From Wolbachia endosymbiont (group A) of Rhinocyllus conicus (GTDB taxonomy: Bacteria > Pseudomonadota > Alphaproteobacteria > Rickettsiales > Anaplasmataceae), in the NCBI RefSeq assembly GCF_947250775.1, contig NZ_OX366349.1:1-64000 (forward strand): a DNA stretch of 64,000 nt, given 5' to 3'. Positions 17,507 through 25,552 of the stretch are shown here, piece by piece. The translations under genes and the position numbers were made by a program. The stretch's first letter is position 1; each line of letters begins with the position of its first letter. A model generated the notes under the pieces. It saw only the letters and a list, made by a program, of their open reading frames with translations. It was not told the DNA's origin and ran no database searches.

Positions 17507-18173
17507 TTAAGACCTCCTTATAAATAGATTTGATTTCCTCAGTTGCCTTTAAATCTGCTGGTTTATATTCAACAGTTGCCATACCTTCGTTAGAGGCTCG
17601 TCGTACCGCAATTCGTTCACTTAAAAAATTATCGAATCTTGTTAGGTTGTCAAAATCACTTAAAAAATCATCACATTCTTCGATTTCTTTTTTAGCTGTG
17701 ACTGGGTTGGTATTAACTTTATTAAGTAGTACTTTTGCGTTAAAGTTTTTCTTGCATCTTTGAGCACCGGCAACTAAATCGCTAAGAGTTTCAATTGTCC
17801 ACATATCAAATCCAGATGGAACCATGGGAAATATAGCTAGGTCAGCTAATGACAAAGCAGCTCTCAATACTTGATTATTAGCACCACCTACATCAACAAC
17901 AACCTCTTGATGTTCGGACCGTAAAGCTTGTAGTTGATTTATTATTACTATACCAACATCAATTGTTCGCTTACCTAATACCTCTCGACTAATGCTAATT
18001 CCCGGTAGACTTTGGTCCTCCCTTCGTCTTGATACCCATAAGGTAGCTGTCCTTTGCGGATCAATATCATAGAGAAGGACATTTCTATTTTCCATGACGC
18101 GCATCGTCGCTATATTCGTGGCTATAGTTGTTTTGCCGCTACCCCCTTTTTGACCACCGACAACTATTATCAT
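17496..18173 (-). CDS. parA: ParA-family partition ATPase (short, type Ib)
   Basis: A 225-residue P-loop ATPase with the deviant Walker A box KGGSGKTT at residues 9-16, the A' motif LLYDIDPQRTATLW, and VVDVGGANNQ in the Walker B region. It begins directly with the Walker domain and lacks an N-terminal helix-turn-helix, which marks the short ParA/ParF class of plasmid partition proteins. It partners with the overlapping gene at 17243-17506. The iteron-like array immediately upstream is a candidate centromere and operator. A ParA of this class outside the chromosomal parAB context is strong evidence for a plasmid origin of this block. Confidence 0.88.
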   Translation of the reverse strand: MIIVVGGQKGGSGKTTIATNIATMRVMENRNVLLYDIDPQRTATLWVSRRREDQSLPGISISREVLGKRTIDVGIVIINQLQALRSEHQEVVVDVGGANNQVLRAALSLADLAIFPMVPSGFDMWTIETLSDLVAGAQRCKKNFNAKVLLNKVNTNPVTAKKEIEECDDFLSDFDNLTRFDNFLSERIAVRRASNEGMATVEYKPADLKATEEIKSIYKEVLNAR

Positions 18174-18204
18174 ATCCCCTACATTAATTGATATAGCCTA
18201 TTAT

Positions 18205-18337
18205 GATATTCCGATATTTAGAGTCAAGATATTTTAGTATTTTGATACTTAGATACTTTAGTATTTTGATATTTAAATATTTTGATGTTTGAATACTTTA
18301 ATATTTAGATATTTTGATACTTAGATACTTTAATGTC
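18205..18337. repeat. Iteron-like array B upstream of parA (candidate parS/operator)
   Basis: Roughly 130 bases of repeated short units (TATTTTGATACTT, TAGATACTTTAGTATTTTGA) beginning beside the parA start and ending at the IS at 18341. Repeats in this position in short-ParA systems usually form the centromere bound by the RHH partner. An iteron role in replication is an alternative. Confidence 0.65.
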
Positions 18338-18340
18338 TTA

Positions 18341-19179
18341 GAACCTGTACATGATCTCAAGAAAGGAATAAACTAAGAGATAATGTATATAAGTTAGGAT
18401 ATATGAGGAGTTTATACCCAAGTGATATAAGTTGGGAAAGATTTGAGATTATATTACCAGATCTAGAGTCCTGTAGAAAAAAAACAAAACCAAGAAAACT
18501 TGATTTGTATGATGTATTTTGTGGAGTATTATACGTTCTGAAAAGCGGTTGTCAGTGGAGAATGCTACCAAAAGAGTTTCCAAAATGGCGCAATTGTTAC
18601 GACTATTTTAAGAAGTGGAGTGAAAAACCAGATGCAAATAAAGAAAGTGTTCTGGAGCTGGTGTTAAAAAAAAATAGTTGCGACAAAACAATGGTCGGAA
18701 AGAAAAAACCAGCTTCTGCATAATTGATGCACAGAGTGTAAAAAATGCAGATACTGCTGAAGAAAAAGGCTATGATGCAGGCAAAAAGATTTCAGGGCCA
18801 TATTGCAGTAGATACGCAAGCATGCAATTTATGTAACAACAGCAGAGATAACTGACCGTAGCAGTGCTGTGAGAATGGTAGAAAATGCAAAAGAAAACCT
18901 CTCGGGAGTTAAAAATGTACTGGTTGATGCAGGCTATACGGGAGAGAATTTTGCAACTCAAATAAAAACGATTATTGGTGCAACCGTTGAAGTGATAAAA
19001 AGAAATGAATTACATTCCTTTGTTGTATTGCCCAAAAGATGGGTTGTGGAGCGATCTTTTGCTTGGTTAGAAAAATGTAGAAGATTGTGGAAAAATTGTG
19101 AGCGAAAACTCAATACTAGCCTACAAATGGTCGTTCTGGCTTTCACTGCCTTACTCCTGAAAAGATTATGAACAGGTTC
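18341..19179 (+). mobile_element. IS5-family element resembling ISWpi1, decayed
   Basis: Imperfect terminal inverted repeats (GAACCTGTACATGATCT at the left, AGATTATGAACAGGTTC at the right) with a TTA target duplication at 18338-18340 and 19180-19182. It has inserted in the iteron-like array upstream of parA. The transposase inside carries deletions. The similarity to ISWpi1, the widespread two-frame Wolbachia IS, is from memory of its protein. Confidence 0.75.
18403..19171 (+). pseudogene. IS5-family transposase (ISWpi1-like), broken
   Basis: The first frame (18403-18723) reads MRSLYPSDISWERFEIILP and LYVLKSGCQWRMLPKEFPKW, the DUF4096-type N-terminus. The second continues IIDAQSVKNAD with the first Asp, then the frame shifts again around 18790-18850 with lost bases, and resumes as VTTAEITDRSS, VLVDAGYTGENFA and RWVVERSFAWLEKCRRLWK (second Asp and Glu). 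Programmed frameshifting could join the first two parts, but the later deletions make the copy inactive. Confidence 0.8.
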
Positions 19180-19183
19180 TTAT

Positions 19184-19337
19184 ACCACACATACTAAAAC
19201 AAGAAAAAGGTGCTCGAACGGAAACAGCGTCATTCTTCAACATCGCAGATATCGTCAGGACAAAAGATGGTTTCTCTTACATCACTTAGCTAATTTATCC
19301 AGCCTTTCTGGCTCAGCTACAGTTTTTTGCGTTTTAA
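19184..19337 (+). other. Gene tail remnant between IS and Fic gene
   Basis: One frame reads IPHILKQEKGARTETASFFNIADIVRTKDGFSYIT then stops at about 19291. It looks like the 3' end of a gene whose 5' part is gone, but it is too short to identify. It is convergent with the Fic gene. Confidence 0.3.
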
Positions 19338-20405
19338 CTAAATGCTTACATACCAAGTTGCTTTTCCTTTTCCATGCTGAGTAATGTAATTACTCTTCAC
19401 AAGATTAGATACATGCTTCTTTAAGGTATTGCGGTTTGCTTTAGTAATATTTTCTAAATCCTTCATTGTAAGACGTCCATGTTTGCTAAGCAAAACTAAT
19501 ATTTTAGCTGAAAGTGGTGGTAAATAAAGATTTAATACCTTTTCATGTGACACCTTTTGCTCAAGATGAGACTTTTGCTTTTGCAGTGATCTTAAAAAAA
19601 ACATAAGCCATGGATTAAAATCATAGCCGCTCGTTTTCAAAGATTGTTGAGTACGACGCAAAGCTAAGTAATAACTCTCCTTGTTACTTTCAATTACACT
19701 TTCAAGAGAACTGTAAGGTACGTATGTATACCCTAACTTTAGCAACAAGAAAGTTGTAAGAATACGTGATAACCTTCCATTTCCATCTTGAAAGGGGTGG
19801 ATGGCCAAAAAAGTAACTATAAAAATGCCAATAATTAATAGAGGGTGTGACGATTTCACTCCTAATTGCTGGCTAGTCCAATAAATAAGTTCTTGCATTT
19901 GTATCACCGTTTCAAATGGAGAAGCTGTTTCAAAAATTATGCCTAAGCTTTTTCCAGATTCATCAAACGCTTCAACATGATTGGGAAATTTCTTATATTC
20001 TCCCATGTGTCTTTGATCTTTATATGAAAATTGCAAAAGCCAGATATGAAACTGTTTTATGATGTTTTCTGTGAACGGCATAGTTTCAAAGTTTTGAAAT
20101 ACCTCCTCACACACATACGCATACCCAGCTATTTCTTGTTCATCCCGAGAACGAAATGAGCGTGTATCAAGTTTGGATAATAATTGTTCAACTTCACGGT
20201 CTGATAATTTTGCCCCTTCAATACGAGTAGAAGAACCAATACTTTCAATTGTTGCAATTTTTTTGAGCATTTGTAAACGTTCTGGAGCTAAATTACCAAA
20301 TAATTGCCATGCTCCTTTAAATTCATCAATCTCAGCAACTAATTTTAGTATTTCAGGTGTTATTTCAATTTTTGAAATATCAAACATATCCGTATTCTTA
20401 TCCAA
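19338..20405 (-). CDS. Fic-domain protein, probable AMP transferase
   Basis: A 355-residue Fic protein. The catalytic motif HPFQDGNGRLSR is complete at residues 203-214, with the His and the nucleotide-binding loop. The inhibitory helix motif [S/T]xxxE[G/N] is present upstream (Ser59-Thr-Arg-Ile-Glu63-Gly64), making this a self-inhibited class II Fic enzyme. The C-terminal 60 residues (LSAKILVLLSKHGRLTMKDLENITKANRNTLKKHVSNLV) form a winged-helix domain, common in the long bacterial Fic proteins. Such enzymes transfer AMP to protein hydroxyls; targets may be bacterial or host proteins. It has no signal peptide. It lies in the plasmid-like block within the inverted repeat. Confidence 0.88.
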   Translation of the reverse strand: MDKNTDMFDISKIEITPEILKLVAEIDEFKGAWQLFGNLAPERLQMLKKIATIESIGSSTRIEGAKLSDREVEQLLSKLDTRSFRSRDEQEIAGYAYVCEEVFQNFETMPFTENIIKQFHIWLLQFSYKDQRHMGEYKKFPNHVEAFDESGKSLGIIFETASPFETVIQMQELIYWTSQQLGVKSSHPLLIIGIFIVTFLAIHPFQDGNGRLSRILTTFLLLKLGYTYVPYSSLESVIESNKESYYLALRRTQQSLKTSGYDFNPWLMFFLRSLQKQKSHLEQKVSHEKVLNLYLPPLSAKILVLLSKHGRLTMKDLENITKANRNTLKKHVSNLVKSNYITQHGKGKATWYVSI

Positions 20406-20580
20406 TTATACTCAATTATATTCGAAAATATCCTATTAGCAAACTCTTAAATTGTTGCTCTCTCATTAGTTTTTTGCATATACACAAAACTCTCTGGCTG
20501 GCTCAATTGCCACATCTTCCAGTAAAAAAGGCAAATTTCTTTTAAGAGCATACTTTAATCCAGATGTCTTCTCATACTTC
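20406..20580. other. Spacer upstream of Fic gene
   Basis: AT-rich, with no supported gene. It holds the region upstream of the Fic start and reaches the right arm of the inverted repeat. No consensus promoter stands out. Confidence 0.3.
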
Positions 20581-20705
20581 TATTTAGAGTCAAGATATTT
20601 TAGTATTTTGATACTTTAGTACTTTAATATTTTGATACTTTAGTACTTTAATATTTTGATATTTTAGTGTTTTGATACTTTAATGTTTTAGTATTTTGAT
20701 ATCAC
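20581..20705. repeat. Iteron-like array C with a 24-bp tandem unit
   Basis: Contains at least two adjacent copies of a 24-bp unit (ATATTTTGATAC followed by TTTAGTACTTTA) plus degenerate half-units. It is of the same type as arrays A and B. It may be a second centromere-like site or a replication iteron array. Confidence 0.7.
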
Positions 20706-20987
20706 AAACACTTAAATAAGAAAAAGTCTGCCATACAGATTTGCTTACACTAAGACTTACCCTTTTATTCAAATTCTAAAGGGTATTACAGATGTTTTCT
20801 GAATAAAGCTATTAATTTACCTAATTACATAACAACGCTATAAAAACCTTTTAAAACGCTTTAAATGGCCACCGTGTTTCTATTACACTTAAACCTCAAA
20901 GTATGTCTGCAAACTTACAAACGAGCTAATTAATGAGGCATGAATTGTTCACTAACTCATGTGCACAAAATTTCTTGGCGTGAGTTC

Positions 20988-21286
20988 TTAGATTTTATTA
21001 GCAGCCATCTCATCCATTAGGCGTTTCTTCTCTTGTTCATATGCTAGTAATTCTTCTTCCGACCAACTAAGCTTGTTCATCTCTTCATATGCTCGTTTTA
21101 TTATTACATTGCTACCAACTATTTTATCCAGGTCCTCTTCCCTTGTTTCTGCTGCGTATCGAAAAAAATAACACCATTTCTCAACTATGTTTTCTAGTTG
21201 ATCCTCTTTTGTTTTTGGAAATTTTGGTAGTTCTATGAAAGTAAAACTAAAGTCATTCAGGTAATGTTTGCAAGTAACCTTACCTA
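20988..21286 (-). pseudogene. Rpn-family protein, C-terminal duplicate
   Basis: The last 98 codons (from GKVTCKHYLNDFSF to MDEMAANKI) match the end of the Rpn gene at 15780-16502 residue for residue. Upstream of 21286 the frame continues into unrelated sequence. It is a 3' copy carried by the inverted repeat, without the N-terminal nuclease core. Confidence 0.85.
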
Positions 21287-21395
21287 CACGCCTACGACAA
21301 TGTCGCAAAAAATAGAATTCAAGAAAACAATTCTTGGATGTATGGTCCCAAAGAACATGCAGAGTCAAAATATGCAACGTTGTCAGAGGATTCAT

Positions 21396-21762
21396 GAGTT
21401 TTTGCTTATCAAATTGTAGGTAAACCTAAAGCTATCGGTATCTTGGATTATCAACAAAGTTGTGGATAACTCAGGTATTAGTTCTTATAGCTTTATTTTT
21501 ATATTAGGGGGCACTTTCCACTTCTTTAATAAGAATATACTAAAAAATATATAATATCTACTTATATACATTGTTACTAACAAAATTGTGGATAACTTTT
21601 AGAAAAAATAGAAAGAAAAACTACTTAGTACTACTCTCTTAGAATAAAAGTAGAACTATTTATATAAAAACTTGTATAGTTACCAAGTTTTTAATGAGTT
21701 TTCTTCAATTAGGCAATAAGAGGGTCACTTTCAGGTGAAACGTTAACATTTTTACTTCTTAT
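21396..21762. promoter_or_regulatory. Candidate replication origin with two perfect DnaA boxes
   Basis: A very AT-rich non-coding stretch next to the 3' half of the split gene. TGTGGATAA, the complement of the consensus DnaA box TTATCCACA, occurs exactly at 21461-21469 and at 21587-21595, 126 bp apart and in the same orientation, which is close to 12 turns of the helix. Two perfect 9-mers this close are unlikely by chance and fit a plasmid origin. No chromosomal-origin genes are nearby. Confidence 0.6.
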
Positions 21763-22362
21763 TCAGGGGGGTCCAACTCCCTGTAGATTGCATAATTTGT
21801 CGTAATCCTTTAGAACATCAAACGGATTTTCTCTAATACAAGATAGTATATGGCGTAGCTCCCGCAATATCCTTCTTCTATTGCGAATGTACTTCTTCGT
21901 GAATAGAAAGGAAAAATGCCGCCGCGCGATCGAGAAAAAGTCTTTCTCCGTGTCAACACCAATTCTGATCATTCTGTCTTTAAACCTGTTGAAAAGCAGT
22001 TTTAGCCGCCGCTCCAGCTCTTTCCTTACGTATATTTCAACAGCAGCTCCTCCTCGCTCGCTCAGCAGACTTATTTGGTACAGGTTATATCCCTGTACCG
22101 TCCTGAAAATTTGATATACGTCGTCTGGCGTTTTTCCTCCTGCAAGTAGTTTTTCCTCCCTCTCCTGATTAGTATTTTTAATTATAAAATCAATGTGGCG
22201 GTCGACTTTTTCTTTCATACCTCTAATGCTGTATAAATGCTCATCAAAGGTTATCCAGAGATTTTTGACGTAGACCTTTATTGCCTCAATTTCAGGGTGG
22301 TCCTGGAACTTTTCTAAAACTTTTTTTATGGCATCTTCTCTAATAGATAGTACGTCCGGGGC
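21763..22362 (-). pseudogene. 3' half of the IS-split plasmid gene
   Basis: Encodes the C-terminal part from APDVLSIREDAIKKVLEKF to LQGVGPP. The frame runs on upstream into the IS (CNKA from the IS end), showing the interruption. The missing 5' half is at 7929-8378, and the 9-bp target duplication GTCCGGGGC is shared. The part is rich in Arg, Lys and Leu (RRRILRELRHILS), mainly helical, and fits a nucleic-acid-binding protein, but no family is recognised. It stands beside the DnaA boxes, hence the replication-protein guess. Confidence 0.7.
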
Positions 22363-23449
22363 GGCTTTGTTGCATAGCAACCGAAAAAATCTGGTGGCTA
22401 CTGACAAAATTCATTATAAATAACCATTTAACTGTTGAAGAAAAAATATGCCACAGAAAATGAAAGTCAGTAACCAAAACGAATATAACAAATTCCTTGA
22501 AAAAAGGGGAAATATTTTTCGTTACATCGATGAAGCTATCGAAAATTGGTATGAAAATAGTCCAAAAATGCAGGGCGGCAACTATATTTACAGTGATAAA
22601 GTCGTAATTTTGGTGCATATAATTGTCAATCTTTTTAGAATTGGGTTAAGACAAACGGTGGGGTTTATAAAAGGATATCTGCAACAAATAGGAAAAAATT
22701 TGGCAGTTATCAGCTATTCACAAGCATCAAGAAGGTTTAAAAAACTTAATATTAAGATAAATGATTGCAGGGTTGATAAAAGCAACATGGAAAATATTGA
22801 AATTATCATAGATAGCACAAGTATCAGCATTTACAGTAACACTCCTGGCCACAGTAAGGAAAACAGTGCAGATAGAAAGTACCGAAGCTACGAGCAAGTA
22901 AGAAAGTTACATGTTATGTTAAGTGTGAATAGTAAAAAAGCTATAGCTGCAAGATACAGTAATGGCGTCTACTCTGACCACTATGGAGCTTGCGATTTGC
23001 TTGAAGAAGTTAATTTTCAGCACAAAATAAAAGCATTATATGCAGATAGGGCATACGATAGGCACAAACTTTATAAATTGTGTAAGAAATACGATATAAA
23101 GACAAAAGTTCTACCAAAAAAGGATGCAGCAGAACATTCAAAAATAGATTATATGTCTGACAGGAATGCTGCTATTAGGTTAATAAAATTATATGGACAA
23201 GATGGTGTAAAAGAGTGGAAAAAGGAAGCAATTTATGGAAAGAGATCTTACATAGAAGGATTTTTCTCAAGGTTGAAGCAAGTATTTGGATTTAGCTTTA
23301 GGAATAAATCTGAAGTAAATCGTGAAAAAGAATTACTAATTAAGTGCTATTTGCTCAACAAATTCACTGATATTGGTATGGCTAAATTTGAAATCATTAC
23401 ATAAATTTGTCGTAAACCATCACTGCTTAAGGTGCTATGCAACAAAGCC
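22363..23449 (+). mobile_element. IS5-family (IS903-like) insertion sequence, copy 2, right junction of the integrated plasmid
   Basis: 1087 bp from GGCTTTGTTGCATAGCA to TGCTATGCAACAAAGCC, same orientation as copy 1 at 6843. Left flank GTCCGGGGC equals the right flank of copy 1. Right flank ATTCCAGTG lies in a palindromic repeat. It carries an intact transposase. Confidence 0.92.
22448..23404 (+). CDS. IS5/IS903-type transposase, intact
   Basis: A 318-residue DDE transposase. The likely catalytic residues are Asp122 (IIIDSTSISIY), Asp200 (ALYADRAYD) and Glu270 (RSYIEGFFSRLKQ), in the arrangement of the IS5 family. The 9-bp target duplications of the related elements here agree with the IS903 group. 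Its last third differs from copy 1 in a sharply bounded block, while the remainder is nearly identical. It could supply transposase in trans to the two MITEs. Confidence 0.9.
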   Translation: MPQKMKVSNQNEYNKFLEKRGNIFRYIDEAIENWYENSPKMQGGNYIYSDKVVILVHIIVNLFRIGLRQTVGFIKGYLQQIGKNLAVISYSQASRRFKKLNIKINDCRVDKSNMENIEIIIDSTSISIYSNTPGHSKENSADRKYRSYEQVRKLHVMLSVNSKKAIAARYSNGVYSDHYGACDLLEEVNFQHKIKALYADRAYDRHKLYKLCKKYDIKTKVLPKKDAAEHSKIDYMSDRNAAIRLIKLYGQDGVKEWKKEAIYGKRSYIEGFFSRLKQVFGFSFRNKSEVNREKELLIKCYLLNKFTDIGMAKFEIIT

Positions 23450-23648
23450 ATTCCAGTGTCAAGCACTGCCATCATAAAGAAACCAGTGTCAGCCACTTGG
23501 ATGACACCGTCATAAAGGAACCATTACCCCGCCAACAATGTTGCAAAAAACGTAAAATTAGAGAAAAGCATTTCTCGAAAACTTCTATGTCCAAAAACAA
23601 GAGTGCCATTTATTTATAGTGCCAACAATCAATTAACCATCAGTTTCA
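23450..23648. repeat. Palindromic repeat cluster right of the integrated element
   Basis: Contains Wolbachia-type palindromes (ATTCCAGTGTCAAGCACTGCC and CCAGTGTCAGCCACTTGG) and the left half of a 23-bp inverted repeat (23525-23547) whose partner is at 25458-25480, beyond the recombinase body. A short frame here (23437-23619) is read through these repeats and is not believed. Confidence 0.6.
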
Positions 23649-23858
23649 ATGAATGATATGAACATATTATTTCAAGGAAAGTTCATGGGAAATAAGAGAT
23701 TAGCTATACGGATTAGCTGTAGCTATGAAACTAACCGGTTGGCAGAAAAGTATTTGTTAGATGCTTATGAAAAAGCCGTGTCAAAGCAAGTAAGCCAAAA
23801 AAATTTAAAACATAAAAATGGGATTCAAGGAGGATCAAATGGTAACAGTGAGTTTATA
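23649..23858 (+). CDS. Possible small protein overlapping the recombinase start
   Basis: A frame beginning MNDMNILFQGKFMGNKRLAIRISCSYE and NRLAEKYLLDAYEKAVSK. Its coding character (helical, charged, no low complexity) is better than a shadow, and it overlaps the recombinase start in another frame, a common arrangement with phage recombinases. The frame stays open to 23936 inside the recombinase gene, so the end shown is arbitrary. It may be the tail of a truncated gene rather than a gene. Confidence 0.3.
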
Positions 23859-25512
23859 TGCAAGAGTTTCTTCGGGGAAACAAGCACAAGAAAATACAAT
23901 AGCAAGTCAAGTTGCAGCTTTAGAGAAGCAAATTAGTACGGATGGATACAAATTATTAAGTGAGTATAAATTTATTGATAATGGCTACAGTGGATCTAAT
24001 CTAGTCCGTCCTGATCTAGAAAAGTTACGTGATAAAGTAACAGAAGGTAAAATTGATAGAATTTACATTCATTCACCTGATCGCTTATCTAGAAAATATG
24101 CATATCAAATGGTATTACTTGAAGAATTTGAGAAAGCAGGAGCAGAAACGGTTTTCTTAAATTATGAGATTAACGATAATCCAGAATCTCAATTGCTGTT
24201 ACAAATGCAAGGTATGATAGCAGAATATGAACGAGCGAAAATTATGGAACGAAGTCGTCGCGGAAAGATTTATGCAGCTAATAAAGGTTGTGTAAGCGTA
24301 ATGGGAGGAGCTCCTTATGGTTATCGTTATATAGATAAATATATGGGAGGAGGACAAGCTTTATTTGAAATAAACGAAGAAGAAGCTAATGTTGTTAGGA
24401 AAGTATTTTTGTGGATAGGAAGAGAAAGGACAAGTATTGGGGAAGTGTGTCGTCGGCTAAACACTATGTCTATTATAACACGAACAGGAAAAAAGTACTG
24501 GGATAGAAGTGTGATTTGGGGTATGTTAAAAAATCCTGCTTACAAAGGACAAGCGGCTTTTGGTAAAACAAAAGTAGGTATAAAGTTACAACATATCAGA
24601 CCACAGAAACATTCTTGTGAACAACCGAAAGATAATTACTCTACCTATTCTGTTGAAAAAGCAAATTGGATTTATGTTAAAGTGCCAAATATAGTGGACG
24701 AAGATGTATTTGATATAGTTCAAGAACAATTAGCTGAGAATAGAAAAATAGCAAGGACAAGAGAAAGAGGAGCAAAATATTTACTACAAGGTTTAATCGT
24801 ATGTAAGCGTTGTCGTTATGCATATTACGGAAGTCCTGTAAGAAATAAGCGAGGAGAAAAAATTGATCATTATGCTTATTATCGTTGTATTGGTAGAGAT
24901 TCTTACCGTTTTGGTGGTAATAAAATTTGTGATAATAAACACATTCGTACAGATGCATTAGAAACAGCCGTTTGGGAAGAGGTTAAGCATTTATTGAAAA
25001 ATCCAAATAGGGTTTTAGAAGAATACAGGCGTAGACTTTCAGAGCTTAAAAAATCATCATGGGATCAAAAAAGCGATTTACTAGAGAAACAAGAAAATAA
25101 ATTAAAACGTGGTATTGCTAGACTTATTGATAGTTATGCTCAAGAATATATTAATCAAGAAGAATTTGAACCACGAATTAAAGCAATGAAACAAAGTTTA
25201 AAAACAATTGAAGAGGAGAAGAAAAGGATATTCGATCAAAAGAAATTAAAACAGGAATTAACTTTGGTTGTAACCAATTTAGAAGACTTTTCTTCCAATA
25301 TTACATCAAACCTTGATAACGCAGACTGGCTAACTAAACGTGATATTATTAGAACGTTAGTCAAGAGAATTGAAATTAACCTTGAGGACGTAAATGTGGT
25401 ATTTCGTGTAAAAGAGCTACCAAACTCTCCTGGAAATAATCGAGAAGAAAAGAAAAATTTGCAACATTGTTGGCGGGGTATTCGTACAGTTGTGTGTCAT
25501 GCACTGGAATGA
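23839..25512 (+). CDS. Large serine recombinase (phage WO integrase type)
   Basis: A 557-residue large serine recombinase. The N-terminal resolvase domain (1 to about 150) contains YARVSSGKQ with the probable catalytic Ser11, DRLSRK and YERAKIMERSRRGK. A recombinase domain follows (GGAPYGYRY, WDRSVIWGMLKNPAYKG), then a zinc ribbon (CKRCRYAYYG...YRC...C) and a coiled coil (about 395-480). A strong AAGGAGGATC Shine-Dalgarno precedes ATG 23839, which beats the upstream in-frame start. The last 18 codons are read through a repeat. Related enzymes integrate phage WO, but no phage structural genes lie in this window, so it is an orphan or remnant. Confidence 0.9.
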   Translation: MVTVSLYARVSSGKQAQENTIASQVAALEKQISTDGYKLLSEYKFIDNGYSGSNLVRPDLEKLRDKVTEGKIDRIYIHSPDRLSRKYAYQMVLLEEFEKAGAETVFLNYEINDNPESQLLLQMQGMIAEYERAKIMERSRRGKIYAANKGCVSVMGGAPYGYRYIDKYMGGGQALFEINEEEANVVRKVFLWIGRERTSIGEVCRRLNTMSIITRTGKKYWDRSVIWGMLKNPAYKGQAAFGKTKVGIKLQHIRPQKHSCEQPKDNYSTYSVEKANWIYVKVPNIVDEDVFDIVQEQLAENRKIARTRERGAKYLLQGLIVCKRCRYAYYGSPVRNKRGEKIDHYAYYRCIGRDSYRFGGNKICDNKHIRTDALETAVWEEVKHLLKNPNRVLEEYRRRLSELKKSSWDQKSDLLEKQENKLKRGIARLIDSYAQEYINQEEFEPRIKAMKQSLKTIEEEKKRIFDQKKLKQELTLVVTNLEDFSSNITSNLDNADWLTKRDIIRTLVKRIEINLEDVNVVFRVKELPNSPGNNREEKKNLQHCWRGIRTVVCHALE

Positions 25513-25552
25513 CATCATTAGTTGATTTTTCACTTAAAAATGGTTATGCAGG

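Larger units (their letters stand above)
20581..21286 (-). repeat. Right arm of the 0.7-kb inverted repeat
   Basis: Inverse copy of 16204-16884: TATTTAGAGTCAAG at its left end, then the AT-rich array, then the non-coding part and the 3' part of the Rpn gene up to CCTTACCTA at 21286. The array here is slightly longer than in the left arm. High identity implies recent duplication or ongoing gene conversion. Confidence 0.85.

Noticed and set aside
7929..22362. Interpretation as a composite transposon
   Set aside because: Direct IS copies at both ends could suggest this, but a composite transposon would not place the two halves of one gene at its inner ends with a shared target duplication; a circle explains it.
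7929..22362. Interpretation as prophage WO
   Set aside because: No capsid, tail, baseplate, terminase or ankyrin/Cif genes are seen; the content is plasmid-like.
23437..23619. 60-codon plus-strand frame right of IS copy 2
   Set aside because: It consists of palindromic repeats and the IS end (CNKA-type reading in another frame); rich in His, Ser and Cys, no family likeness.
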